NCBI RefSeq assembly: GCF_003318235.1
Contig: NZ_QOCG01000032.1
Span: forward strand, 62,001-126,000
Length of the DNA stretch: 64,000 nt
Origin: Loktanella sp. D2R18
GTDB lineage: Bacteria; Pseudomonadota; Alphaproteobacteria; Rhodobacterales; Rhodobacteraceae
Direction: 5' to 3'
Part shown: positions 25,430-34,592 of the stretch, one piece after another
How the letters are laid out: each line of letters begins with the position of its first letter
How positions within the stretch are numbered: the stretch's first letter is position 1
Program-made: the position numbers and the translations under genes
Notes under the pieces: model-generated
What the model was told of the DNA's origin: nothing
The model's database searches: none
Seen by the model: only the letters and a program-made list of their open reading frames with translations

Positions 25430-27684
25430 TAGTCGACCTTGCAAGCGGCAATGACCGCCATATTCATGATGTCGTTTACAGTAGAGACAGTTGAACAAAT
25501 CTGAACCGGCTTGCCAACACCTGAAAGAATTGGGCCGATGACCGTCGCACCCGCCATTTCTTGCATCAGCTTGACAGAAATAGACGCAGAATGCCGCGCC
25601 GGCACCACTAGCACGTTCGCGGGTCCCGTCAGACGTGAGAACGGATAATTTTCCTGCGCTTGCACATTAAGCGCGACATCAACAGTCATTTCGCCTTCAT
25701 ATTCAAAATCGACGTTCCGACCGTCCAATACGCTGGCGGCCTTGTGCATTTTTTCGGCCCGCTCGGACACTGGATAGCCAAAGGTCGAGAACGACAAAAA
25801 CGCAACGCGCGGTTCAAGACCCAATGCACGTGCAACCGATGCCCCACGTTCTGCAATATCGCCCAAATCTTGCTCATCCGGCCATTCATGTACCAATGTA
25901 TCCGTGATCAACACGATCCGGCCCTTATGCAGTACCGCCGTGACACCAACCGCGCCATCATGCGGCTGCGCGTCAAACACGTGGTTAATCAGTTCTAGCA
26001 CATGCGCCGATTTGCGTGTCGCCCCTGTCACCATCCCATCTGCATGACCATGCGCGACCAACAAGGCTGCGAAAACGTGGCGGTCACGGGCAGCAAGCCG
26101 GTGAATATCTTGGCCATCATACCCTTTGCGCTGCAAACGCGTGTTCAAGAAATCTTTGTAGGTCTCAAGATGATCCGTCGAAGCCGCGTTAACGACAGTC
26201 AATTCCGGAACCGCATCGGCGAGCCCCTCGGCTGTCAGTTTTTCAGCAACATCCGCGTCACGCCCAACAACAAGCGCCTGACCAAGCCCAGCGCGCTGGT
26301 ACATCACGGCAGCACGCAAAACACGCGGATCGTCACCTTCTGCAAAAACGACGGTTGATTGGTTCGCACGCGCACGGGCGTTCAAGCTGCGCAAGATTGA
26401 CGCGGTCGGATCCATCCGGCCGATCAGCGTCGCCTCATAGGCGTCCATGTCAACAATCGGGCGACGCGCAACGCCGGTTTTCATGCCCGCTCGCGCAACG
26501 GCCGTTGGAATACGGTGAATAAGGCGCGGATCAAACGGCGTCGGAATAATGTAATCCCGGCCAAAGGTGAGCTTTTTGCCGTAAGCCATCGCAACTTCGT
26601 CAGGAACATCTTCGCGCGCCAACCCGGCCAAAGCCTCAGCACAGGCGATTTTCATTTCATCGTTAATCGCGCGGGCATGAATATCGAGCGCGCCACGAAA
26701 CAGATAAGGGAAGCCCAAAACGTTATTCACTTGGTTCGGGTAATCGCTGCGTCCTGTCGCGACAATCGCATCTTCGCGAACGGCGTGGGCATCTTCGGGG
26801 GTAATTTCAGGGTCCGGATTTGCCATCGCAAAAATCACAGGGTTTGGTGCCATGCTTTGCACCATTTTTTGCGTAACAGCCCCCTTTGCGCTGACGCCAA
26901 GGAAGACGTCGCAGTCTTCCATTGCATCATCAAGCGTGCGCGCGTCCGTATGCGCGGCATGGGCCGATTTCCACTGGTTCATACCTTCGGTACGACCTTG
27001 ATAAATAACGCCTTTGGTATCGCACATGATGCAATTGTCATGGGTCGCGCCCATCGATTTAAGCAGCTCAAGACATGCAATCCCCGCGGCACCCGCACCA
27101 TTCAAAACGATTTTTACCTCTTCAATATTTTTGCCGGACAGATGCAGCGCATTCAGCAACCCCGCCGCACAAATCACCGCTGTCCCGTGCTGGTCATCGT
27201 GGAAAACGGGGATATCCATTTCCTCTTTCAGGCGTTGTTCGATGATAAAGCACTCTGGCGCTTTGATATCTTCAAGGTTAATGCCGCCAAATGTCGGCCC
27301 CATGAGCCGTACCGCGTCGCAAAAGGCGTCCGGGTCTTCGGTATCCAATTCGATATCAATCGAGTTCACATCAGCAAACCGTTTGAAGAGAACTGATTTC
27401 CCTTCCATCACCGGCTTACCCGCCAGCGCGCCAAGGTTCCCAAGGCCCAAAACTGCGGTGCCATTGGACACAACAGCGACCAAATTTCCCTTGTTGGTAT
27501 AGTCGTAAGCCGTTGTAGGATCGCGATGAATTTCTTCGCAGGGGATCGCCACGCCGGGGGAATAGGCCAGCGACAAATCGCGCTGCGTGGTCATCGGTAC
27601 CGTGGCCTGAATTTCCCACTTTCCTGGATTTGGTTGCATGTGGAATTGCAACGCGTCTTCGCGGGTCATTTTTGTTTTAGCCAT
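25429..27684 (-). CDS. maeB: NADP-dependent malic enzyme with phosphotransacetylase-like domain
   Basis: A 751-residue MaeB. The N-terminal half is the malic enzyme: SLAYSPGVAIPCEEI, IFMHDDQHGTA-type FHDDQHGTAVI and the NAD(P) loop LNGAGAAGIACLELL. The C-terminal third from about residue 430 is a phosphate acetyltransferase-like domain (FAEGDDPRVLRAA, DGMVTGAT), a regulatory appendage in this subclass. It decarboxylates malate to pyruvate with NADP. The start MAKTKMTREDALQFHM at 27684 follows a GGGGGAT ribosome site; the ATG at 27747 gives an unrelated leader. Confidence 0.95.
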   Translation of the reverse strand: MAKTKMTREDALQFHMQPNPGKWEIQATVPMTTQRDLSLAYSPGVAIPCEEIHRDPTTAYDYTNKGNLVAVVSNGTAVLGLGNLGALAGKPVMEGKSVLFKRFADVNSIDIELDTEDPDAFCDAVRLMGPTFGGINLEDIKAPECFIIEQRLKEEMDIPVFHDDQHGTAVICAAGLLNALHLSGKNIEEVKIVLNGAGAAGIACLELLKSMGATHDNCIMCDTKGVIYQGRTEGMNQWKSAHAAHTDARTLDDAMEDCDVFLGVSAKGAVTQKMVQSMAPNPVIFAMANPDPEITPEDAHAVREDAIVATGRSDYPNQVNNVLGFPYLFRGALDIHARAINDEMKIACAEALAGLAREDVPDEVAMAYGKKLTFGRDYIIPTPFDPRLIHRIPTAVARAGMKTGVARRPIVDMDAYEATLIGRMDPTASILRSLNARARANQSTVVFAEGDDPRVLRAAVMYQRAGLGQALVVGRDADVAEKLTAEGLADAVPELTVVNAASTDHLETYKDFLNTRLQRKGYDGQDIHRLAARDRHVFAALLVAHGHADGMVTGATRKSAHVLELINHVFDAQPHDGAVGVTAVLHKGRIVLITDTLVHEWPDEQDLGDIAERGASVARALGLEPRVAFLSFSTFGYPVSERAEKMHKAASVLDGRNVDFEYEGEMTVDVALNVQAQENYPFSRLTGPANVLVVPARHSASISVKLMQEMAGATVIGPILSGVGKPVQICSTVSTVNDIMNMAVIAACKVD

Positions 27685-27725
27685 GGTATCCCCCAATTTT
27701 GTTCGACATTCATAACGGTTTCTCG

Positions 27726-27748
27726 AATGAACCCGCAACGGGTTCATT
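27726..27748. repeat. Inverted repeat in the maeB-mutS divergent region
   Basis: AATGAACCCG-CAA-CGGGTTCATT: a perfect 10-bp inverted repeat with a 3-base centre, 42 bp upstream of the maeB ATG and 60 bp from mutS. Position and symmetry suggest an operator or a hairpin in a leader; no named regulator is recognised. Confidence 0.4.
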
Positions 27749-27807
27749 TCGGGGTTTCGTCGCTAACATCGGCTCGGTAATGTCACCCCGATGATGCGGG
27801 GGCGTGA

Positions 27808-30435
27808 ATGAGCACCAATAAATCCAGTGTAACGCCAATGATGGCGCAATTCCTAGAGATCAAGGCGGAGCATCCTGATGCTTTGTTGTTCTATAGGATG
27901 GGCGATTTTTACGAGATGTTCTTTGACGACGCGATTGCCGCCGCCGAAGCATTGGACATCGCATTAACCAAGCGCGGCAAACACAACGGCGAAGATATCC
28001 CAATGTGTGGCGTGCCGCACCACGCCGCCGAAGGCTATTTTTTGACGCTCATCCGCAAAGGCTTTCGCGTCGCGGTTTGCGAACAAATGGAAAGCCCAGC
28101 CGAAGCGAAAAAGCGCGGCTATAAAGCCGTAGTTAAACGCGAGGTCGTGCGCCTTGTAACCCCCGGCACATTGACCGAAGATTCCCTGCTGGATGCACGG
28201 CGCCATAACTATCTTGCCGCCTATGCTGTGATCCGTGATCAAGGCGCACTGGCATGGGTAGATATTTCTACCGGTTCATTTCACGTGATGCCTTGTAGCG
28301 GCGTACAACTTGGCCCCGAACTTGCGCGTTTAACCCCGCGCGAAGTGATTGTAATAGATGGAAATGAGACAGATTGGGCTGAAATAGTCTCTGAAAGTGG
28401 GGCAACACTGACCACATTAGGGGCCGCGGCCTTTGATAGCACGTCTGGTGAAAAGCGGCTGTGCAATCTGTACAAAGTCGGATCATTGGACGCCTTCGGT
28501 GGGTTCTCGCGCGTTGAAATTTCGGCCATGTCTGCGGTCGCAGAATACCTAGATATCACGCAGCGGGGGAACCTGCCGCTTTTGCGCCCTCCCGTCCAAG
28601 AAGGCCAATCTGCCGCTATGCAGATTGACGCAGCAACGCGGCGGTCGCTTGAACTGACCCAAGCTATGAACGGCGGCAAGCAAGGGTCGCTTTTGCACTG
28701 TATTGATCGCACCGTAACGGCTGGTGGCGCGCGCCTGCTAGAACGGCGTTTGTCATCGCCCGCTTGCGCCCTGCCCGTGATCCATGCCCGACAAGATAGC
28801 GTTGAATTCTTAACCAAGAACACACGAATGACCGCAGATATCCGTGACCAATTGCGCAGCGTGCATGATCTTGATCGCGCGCTTTCGCGTCTCGCGCTTG
28901 ATCGCGGTGGACCACGCGATATGGCGGCCATTCGCAACACGCTGGGACAGGCTTCAGGGCTTTCAGAACTTGTGTCAGGCGACCTTCCTACGGTCCTGAC
29001 CGAAGCTGCGCGCGACTTCACAGGTCACGACGATCTGTTAACCCTGCTTGATGAAGCGTTGATCGCAGAGCCACCCCTCTTATCACGCGATGGCGGGTTT
29101 ATTGCGCCGGGCTATGATGAAGAGCTTGATGAAGTGCGTAAGCTGCGTGACGAAGGCCGATCTGTCATCGCCACGATGCAGGCACAATTTGTTGAGCTTT
29201 CGGGCATCGCATCGTTGAAGATCAAACATAACAACGTGCTGGGATATTTTATTGAGACGACAGCGACCCATGCTGAAAAAATGCTTGCGGCACCTCTGAA
29301 CGAAACCTTCATTCATCGCCAAACCACGGCCAATCAAGTGCGGTTTACGACTGTTGAACTCTCTGAAATTGAAACGCGGATCTTAAATGCGGGTGGACGT
29401 GCGCTTGAGATCGAAAAACGTCTCTATTCCAGCCTGATCCAGTCAATTATTGCGCAATCAGGACCGCTGGGCGCACTCGGGCGGGCCTTGGCAGAGTTTG
29501 ATTTGGCGGCTTCGCTTGCGCATCTGGCAGTGGCAGAAAACTGGACCCGGCCTGTCGTTGATGACAGCCGCGCCTTTACGATCTCAGGTGGGCGCCACCC
29601 GGTTGTTGAAGCAGCTTTGCAAAAAGCTGGACAGCCATTTATTGCAAATGATTGCGGTCTGACAAAGGCGCCGATTTGGCTGCTCACCGGGCCGAATATG
29701 GCAGGTAAATCGACGTTCCTGCGACAAAATGCTCTGCTCGCGATCCTTGCGCAGATGGGCGCATTTGTGCCCGCAGAAAAAGCACATATCGGCACCGTTA
29801 GCCAGATTTTCAGCCGTGTCGGCGCATCGGATGATCTGGCGCGTGGCAGATCCACATTCATGGTCGAAATGGTTGAAACCGCTGCAATCTTGAACCAAGC
29901 TGACGACCGCGCTTTGGTCATATTAGATGAAATTGGTCGCGGTACAGCCACCTATGACGGCCTATCGATCGCTTGGGCCACATTAGAACATCTGCACGAT
30001 GTAAATCGCTGCCGCGCCCTATTTGCCACGCATTACCACGAAATGTCGGCCCTTTCGAACAAGCTAGATGGCGTCGAAAATGCGACCGTCACCGTCAAAG
30101 AATGGGACGGTGACGTGATTTTCTTGCATGAGGTCAAACGCGGCACAGCCGATCGCAGCTACGGTGTGCAGGTCGCGCGCCTTGCCGGATTACCACCTGC
30201 CGTGGTCGCGCGAGCCAAGGTCGTGTTGGAGGCGCTAGAACAAGGTGAGCGCAGCGGTGGTACTGCACAAAAGGCATTGATCGATGATTTGCCGCTGTTT
30301 TCCGCGACACCCGCGCCTGCACCAGTTCAAACCAAGGATTCTGAGGTCGAGGCGCGTTTGAAAGACGTTCTTCCGGATGAACTCACGCCCAAAGACGCGC
30401 TCGCCCTGATCTATGAATTACGCGGAATGGTGTAA
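27808..30435 (+). CDS. mutS: DNA mismatch repair protein MutS
   Basis: Recognises mismatches and starts repair. The 875-residue protein has the mismatch-reading F-x-E motif as Phe34-Tyr-Glu36 in MGDFYEMFFDD, the ATPase Walker A TGPNMAGKST, LDEIGRGTATYDG (Walker B and neighbours) and ATHYHEM. The C-terminal segment ending in LALIYELRGMV resembles the MutS tetramer/beta-clamp region. Divergent from maeB. Confidence 0.97.
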   Translation: MSTNKSSVTPMMAQFLEIKAEHPDALLFYRMGDFYEMFFDDAIAAAEALDIALTKRGKHNGEDIPMCGVPHHAAEGYFLTLIRKGFRVAVCEQMESPAEAKKRGYKAVVKREVVRLVTPGTLTEDSLLDARRHNYLAAYAVIRDQGALAWVDISTGSFHVMPCSGVQLGPELARLTPREVIVIDGNETDWAEIVSESGATLTTLGAAAFDSTSGEKRLCNLYKVGSLDAFGGFSRVEISAMSAVAEYLDITQRGNLPLLRPPVQEGQSAAMQIDAATRRSLELTQAMNGGKQGSLLHCIDRTVTAGGARLLERRLSSPACALPVIHARQDSVEFLTKNTRMTADIRDQLRSVHDLDRALSRLALDRGGPRDMAAIRNTLGQASGLSELVSGDLPTVLTEAARDFTGHDDLLTLLDEALIAEPPLLSRDGGFIAPGYDEELDEVRKLRDEGRSVIATMQAQFVELSGIASLKIKHNNVLGYFIETTATHAEKMLAAPLNETFIHRQTTANQVRFTTVELSEIETRILNAGGRALEIEKRLYSSLIQSIIAQSGPLGALGRALAEFDLAASLAHLAVAENWTRPVVDDSRAFTISGGRHPVVEAALQKAGQPFIANDCGLTKAPIWLLTGPNMAGKSTFLRQNALLAILAQMGAFVPAEKAHIGTVSQIFSRVGASDDLARGRSTFMVEMVETAAILNQADDRALVILDEIGRGTATYDGLSIAWATLEHLHDVNRCRALFATHYHEMSALSNKLDGVENATVTVKEWDGDVIFLHEVKRGTADRSYGVQVARLAGLPPAVVARAKVVLEALEQGERSGGTAQKALIDDLPLFSATPAPAPVQTKDSEVEARLKDVLPDELTPKDALALIYELRGMV

Positions 30436-30438
30436 GGC

Positions 30439-31536
30439 CTACCAGCTGCCACTTGCGCCACCGCCACTAGAACGCCCGCCGCCACGTGAGCGAGAAGAAG
30501 AACGGGACGAACTACTGCTGGTTTGCCTGACCCGCTTTGGAATGGTGGACCAGACAGTGTAATCCGCCTCGCAATGCAAACAGCTGTAGTCTGTTTTACA
30601 CTTACCCGATGAGCTGTAGGTCGCATGGCTTACAATGGTACTTTCACCCTCGACAGTACGGAAACCACATTCGCGGCAAGCGCCCAGATTACTTTTCCAG
30701 ATATTATAGGAATCGACACGAATATGATCGCAGTTATCGCAATACCAAACATCATGTTCGACGCTGGCAAGCCGCTCTTCGTCGATTTGACCTGGCGACA
30801 TTTTTGCGTCTTCTGTTTCTTCGAGATAGCGACGCATACGCGTGCCGTCATTCGGACAAAATCGCGGCGCACGGCGTTTACGATACTTATAAATTCGATA
30901 GATAACGTAGATGAGCAAAAATGGCGCAGCAGGCACAAACACAACCAACGAAAGTACACCGATAATTTCTAAAATCGTTTTCGTCGTTTCCCTCTTTTGC
31001 GCGCGCGCGATTTCTTCGTCTGTTAGATTAAATTGACCTGGGTATCGCCCGGTGACCTCAAAAATCGTTTCATTCACCCCGTCAAAAATCCCGTCAACAT
31101 AGTTGCCGTTGCGAAACTTCGGTAAGACCGTCCGATCAATCACCCGCTGCATGGGCGCATTCAAGCGATTGCCGTATCCCGACCCGACTTCTATCCGCAC
31201 TTTTTGGTCATCCCGCGAGACGAGAAGAAGCACGCCATCATTGCGTGTCACATGACCAATTCCCCAAGCATTAAAAAGCCGGGTGGCAAAGGGCTCAATC
31301 TCTCCGTCATGACCATAGTCAGACATTTTGTTGATGGTGAGAACAGTAAATTCAACACCACGCGCTTTCCAAAGCTCTTCGAGTGTTTCTCGCAAAAGCT
31401 GTTCTTCGGAATTGGTTAGAAGTTGTGCGTAGTCGTTGACGTAAAGGTCGTTATCTTCTGGAATGTCTTGGGCATACGCCGGACCAGAGGCGCAGAGCAG
31501 ACAAAAAATCGCTGCTCTGAGCCAATATTTCATCAT
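30439..31536 (-). CDS. TPM-domain membrane protein with multiple zinc ribbons
   Basis: A 365-residue protein. A signal peptide (to about PAYAQ, residue 23) is followed by a TPM domain with VNDYAQLLTNSEEQLL, VLTINKMSDYG, NAWGIGHVTRNDGVLLLVSRDD and EVGSGYGNRL. A membrane helix lies near residues 190-215, then basic residues and a cytoplasmic part with four CxxC-like units (CPND, CDNC, CREC, CLHC), and a Ser/Arg/Gly tail ending GGGASGSW. TPM domains are linked with photosystem repair in plants and with membrane stress in bacteria (YgcG type); the biochemical role here is unknown. It overlaps grpE by 4 bp. Confidence 0.8.
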   Translation of the reverse strand: MMKYWLRAAIFCLLCASGPAYAQDIPEDNDLYVNDYAQLLTNSEEQLLRETLEELWKARGVEFTVLTINKMSDYGHDGEIEPFATRLFNAWGIGHVTRNDGVLLLVSRDDQKVRIEVGSGYGNRLNAPMQRVIDRTVLPKFRNGNYVDGIFDGVNETIFEVTGRYPGQFNLTDEEIARAQKRETTKTILEIIGVLSLVVFVPAAPFLLIYVIYRIYKYRKRRAPRFCPNDGTRMRRYLEETEDAKMSPGQIDEERLASVEHDVWYCDNCDHIRVDSYNIWKSNLGACRECGFRTVEGESTIVSHATYSSSGKCKTDYSCLHCEADYTVWSTIPKRVRQTSSSSSRSSSRSRGGGRSSGGGASGSW

Positions 31537-32087
31537 GCGGGTGTCGACGACACGCCGACCTGTGCTGCGCGCAGCAAACGGTCATGCAACATAAAGCCTT
31601 CGGCAGCGACCTGGATGATGTCGCCAGCTTTGGTGCCCGGTAGCGGTGCCTCGAACATCGCCTGGTGGATTTTTGGATCGAATTTATCGCCGACTTCAGG
31701 AACGATGGGGTCAATCCCGTGTTTTTTGAACACGCTGATCAACTCGCGCATCGTCAATTCCACACCTTCGAGCAAGGCAGCGTTTGTTTCTTTATCCGCA
31801 TCCTCGGAAGACTGGAGCGCACGGCGCATGTTGTCGTAAACGGGCAACATATCGCGGGCCAATTTGGACCCACCATAGTTTTCGGCCTCGCGGCGATCAC
31901 GATCAGACCGTTTGCGCATGTTTTCGGCATCCGCCAATGCGCGCATGAATTTGTCTCTGAATTCGTCCCGCTCTGCACGTAGCGCCTCGATTTCTTCAAA
32001 ACCAGCTTCCGCAGCAATATCCATTTCATCGCCTTCGGCAGCGAGTTCATCAAGACTTTGCAGTTGCTCTTCGTTGTCAGCCATCAA
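31533..32087 (-). CDS. grpE: GrpE nucleotide exchange factor
   Basis: Releases ADP from DnaK in the heat shock chaperone cycle. The 184-residue protein has an acidic, helix-forming N-terminal coiled coil and a conserved body (DKFMRALADAENMRKRSDRD, DMLPVYDNMRRAL, GVELTMREL) ending with GFMLHDRLLRAAQV. It is 9 bp downstream of hrcA. dnaK and dnaJ are not in the window. A second in-frame ATG directly follows the first. Confidence 0.95.
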   Translation of the reverse strand: MMADNEEQLQSLDELAAEGDEMDIAAEAGFEEIEALRAERDEFRDKFMRALADAENMRKRSDRDRREAENYGGSKLARDMLPVYDNMRRALQSSEDADKETNAALLEGVELTMRELISVFKKHGIDPIVPEVGDKFDPKIHQAMFEAPLPGTKAGDIIQVAAEGFMLHDRLLRAAQVGVSSTPA

Positions 32088-32096
32088 TTTCTTCCT

Positions 32097-33161
32097 TTAG
32101 GAGCGGTCGGCAACAAGTTTGCCAATCCGCTGTGCAGTATAGTTCACAATCGGGACGATCCGCCCGTAATTCAGACGAGTCGGCCCAATGACACCCACGG
32201 CGCCAATTATCTTATGGTCGGCGTTCATATAAGGTGAAACGACCAGAGATGAACCCGAAAGTGAGAACAATTTGTTCTCAGAGCCAATAAAAATGCGTAC
32301 ACCGTCGCCATCTTCGGCCAAATCGAGGAACTGCGCGATATCACGCTTGCGTTCGAGGTCGTCAAACAGGCTCCGGATACGGGCAAGATCGGCTTCGTTT
32401 TCGCCATCAGCCAGCAGGTTCCCACGCCCCCGCACGATAAGACGCTCGCTTTGTTCACCTTCATTTTCCCAAAGCGCATAGCCATTTTCGACCAAATCAG
32501 CGGCAAGACTATCGATTTCCAAACGTCGGGCAGCTATTTCACGCGAAATGACGCTTCCGAGTTCGGAAAGTGTGTGACCTTCGGCAATCGCATTCAGAAA
32601 ATTCGCGGCTTCGCGCATGGACGATGGGGTTTGGCCAGCTGGGGGCGTGAAAATCCGATTTTCAACGTGACCATCGGCAAACACCAGAACCACAAGCGCG
32701 CGTTCCCGCGAAAGCGACACAAAATCAATATGTTTGATCGCCGCCTCGTGTTTTGGCGTCAATACCAGACTGGCCCCGTGGGTCACACCCGAAAGCGCCT
32801 GCCCCACCTGATCAAGCACCGATGCCACATCTGTGTCATTTCCGCCCAGAGTTCGGTCAATGGTTTGGCGATCTTTGCCGTCCAAATCGCCAACCTCAAG
32901 CAAGCCATCAACAAACATCCGCAGCCCCAACTGCGTTGGGATACGGCCCGCACTGACATGGGGGCTGTCCAAAAGACCAAGATATTCGAGGTCTTGCATC
33001 ACATTTCGGATTGTAGCGGCACTTACTTTTTCGGTGAAATCACGGGTCAATGTGCGCGATCCAACGGGATCACCGCTTTCAAGATAGCCTTCAACCACAC
33101 GGCGGAAGACCTCGCGCGAGCGGTCATTCATATCGGCAATATTGGGCGTTTGATCTGGCAT
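32097..33161 (-). CDS. hrcA: Heat-inducible transcription repressor HrcA
   Basis: A 354-residue repressor of chaperone operons that binds CIRCE elements. The N-terminal winged helix (REVFRRVVEGYLESGDPVGSRTL, VSAATIRNVMQDLEYLGLL, SPHVSAGRIPT) is diagnostic. No CIRCE-like repeat is seen in its own upstream region, so autoregulation through that element is not supported here. Divergent from rph with about 115 bp between the starts. Confidence 0.95.
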   Translation of the reverse strand: MPDQTPNIADMNDRSREVFRRVVEGYLESGDPVGSRTLTRDFTEKVSAATIRNVMQDLEYLGLLDSPHVSAGRIPTQLGLRMFVDGLLEVGDLDGKDRQTIDRTLGGNDTDVASVLDQVGQALSGVTHGASLVLTPKHEAAIKHIDFVSLSRERALVVLVFADGHVENRIFTPPAGQTPSSMREAANFLNAIAEGHTLSELGSVISREIAARRLEIDSLAADLVENGYALWENEGEQSERLIVRGRGNLLADGENEADLARIRSLFDDLERKRDIAQFLDLAEDGDGVRIFIGSENKLFSLSGSSLVVSPYMNADHKIIGAVGVIGPTRLNYGRIVPIVNYTAQRIGKLVADRS

Positions 33162-33276
33162 CTGATCCTCGGGTGAAGGCTGCGCAATTAAAACGAACTC
33201 TGCCCCGGCGTCAATCGGGGTTGGATTTCATATGTGGGCAGCGTATCCCATTCAAGCAATCAAAAGGAGTGACCCT

Positions 33277-33984
33277 ATGCGTCCATCTGGCCGTCAAACA
33301 AACGAAATGCGTGAAATTACCATCGAAACAGATGTCACCATGCACGCCGAAGGGTCCTGCTTGATCAAATGCGGCAACACTCATGTTTTGTGCACCGCAA
33401 CGATTGATGCACGCGTACCACCGTTTTTGAAAAGTTCCGGGTTGGGGTGGGTCACAGCGGAATACGGTATGCTACCACGTGCAACCAATACCCGCATGCG
33501 GCGCGAAGCTAAAAATGGACAATCTGGACGCACACAAGAAATTCAACGGCTTATCGGGCGGTCGCTGCGTGCTGGCGTTGATCGTGTAGCGTTGGGCGAA
33601 CGCCAAATCGTCGTCGATTGCGATGTCATCCAAGCAGATGGCGGGACACGTTGTGCGTCGATCACTGGCGGTTGGGTTGCGTTGAAACTGGCCGTGCAAA
33701 AACTGATGAAAGCGGGTGATGTGATATCCGATCCGCTTGTTGATCCGGTTGCCGCGATTTCTTGCGGGATATACGCGGGACAAGAGGTGCTTGATCTTGA
33801 TTACCCCGAAGATAGCGAAGCAGGCGTTGACGGTAACTTTGTCATGACGGGCGGTAAACTGGTCGAAGTACAGATGTCAGCCGAAGGATCCACTTATACG
33901 CGCGCGCAAATGAATGAACTTTTGGATCTTGCAGAAAAAGGCGTCGCAGAATTGACGGCAGCACAACTGGCGGCGGTCAGCTAA
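33277..33984 (+). CDS. rph: Ribonuclease PH
   Basis: Phosphate-dependent 3' exoribonuclease that trims tRNA precursors. The 235-residue protein begins [14 protein letters not shown] and has [38 protein letters not shown] and [16 protein letters not shown], all family marks. The start at 33277 follows an AAAAGGAG site; the upstream ATG at 33232 is not conserved. Stop overlaps the rdgB start by one base. Confidence 0.96.
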   Translation: MRPSGRQTNEMREITIETDVTMHAEGSCLIKCGNTHVLCTATIDARVPPFLKSSGLGWVTAEYGMLPRATNTRMRREAKNGQSGRTQEIQRLIGRSLRAGVDRVALGERQIVVDCDVIQADGGTRCASITGGWVALKLAVQKLMKAGDVISDPLVDPVAAISCGIYAGQEVLDLDYPEDSEAGVDGNFVMTGGKLVEVQMSAEGSTYTRAQMNELLDLAEKGVAELTAAQLAAVS

Positions 33985-34592
33985 TGCGTAAATTTGACGG
34001 CAAAGAATTAGTCATAGCGACCCACAACAAGGGTAAACTTGACGAAATGATCGCGCTTCTCGCCCCTTTTGGGGTGAGTTTGACGTCAAACGACGATCAC
34101 GGATTGCCTGAACCCGATGAAACCGAAACCACATTTGTTGGCAACGCACGGATCAAAGCCCACGCTGCCGCAAAAGCAACTGGGTTGCCAGCGCTCGCAG
34201 ACGATAGCGGTATTGAAATCGACGGGCTGAACGGCGCGCCCGGCGTTTATACTGCGGACTGGGCTGAAACCCCGAATGGCCGCGATTTTGTCATGGCGAT
34301 GGAGCGGAGTTGGGCAGAGCTAGAGTCTGTATCTGCTCCCTACCCACGCACTGCGCGGTTCTGCTGCACGCTTGTTTTGGCATGGCCCGACGGTCACGAT
34401 GAGGTCTTTCCAGGTGTGATGCCCGGACAGATAGTTTGGCCAATGCGTGGCGAGCAAGGCCACGGATACGATCCTATTTTTCAACCAAATGGCTATGGCA
34501 TTACGTTTGGCGAAATGGACCGCTGGGAAAAGAATAAGATCAGCCACCGCGCTGATGCATTCCAAAAACTGATCGCTGGCTGTTTTGCCTGA
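33984..34592 (+). CDS. rdgB: dITP/XTP pyrophosphatase RdgB
   Basis: Removes deaminated purine nucleotides from the pool. The 202-residue protein has IATHNKGKLDEM near the start, ETTFVGNARIKAHAAAKATGLPALADDSGIEIDGLNG and the C-terminal GYDPIFQP and SHRADAF blocks that define this Ham1 family. Translationally coupled to rph; overlaps hemW by 8 bp. Confidence 0.95.
   Translation: MRKFDGKELVIATHNKGKLDEMIALLAPFGVSLTSNDDHGLPEPDETETTFVGNARIKAHAAAKATGLPALADDSGIEIDGLNGAPGVYTADWAETPNGRDFVMAMERSWAELESVSAPYPRTARFCCTLVLAWPDGHDEVFPGVMPGQIVWPMRGEQGHGYDPIFQPNGYGITFGEMDRWEKNKISHRADAFQKLIAGCFA

Noticed and set aside
26515-27396. Long rightward open frame of 293 codons
   Set aside because: It lies wholly opposite the well-conserved malic enzyme domain of maeB and its translation has no recognisable domain; a shadow frame of a GC-biased gene.
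32451-33176. Rightward open frame of 241 codons opposite hrcA
   Set aside because: Antisense to a clear hrcA; composition and lack of motifs mark it as a shadow.
33162-33276. Possible CIRCE element between hrcA and rph
   Set aside because: No TTAGCACTC-N9-GAGTGCTAA or close variant is visible; only a small CCCCG/CGGGG hairpin is present.
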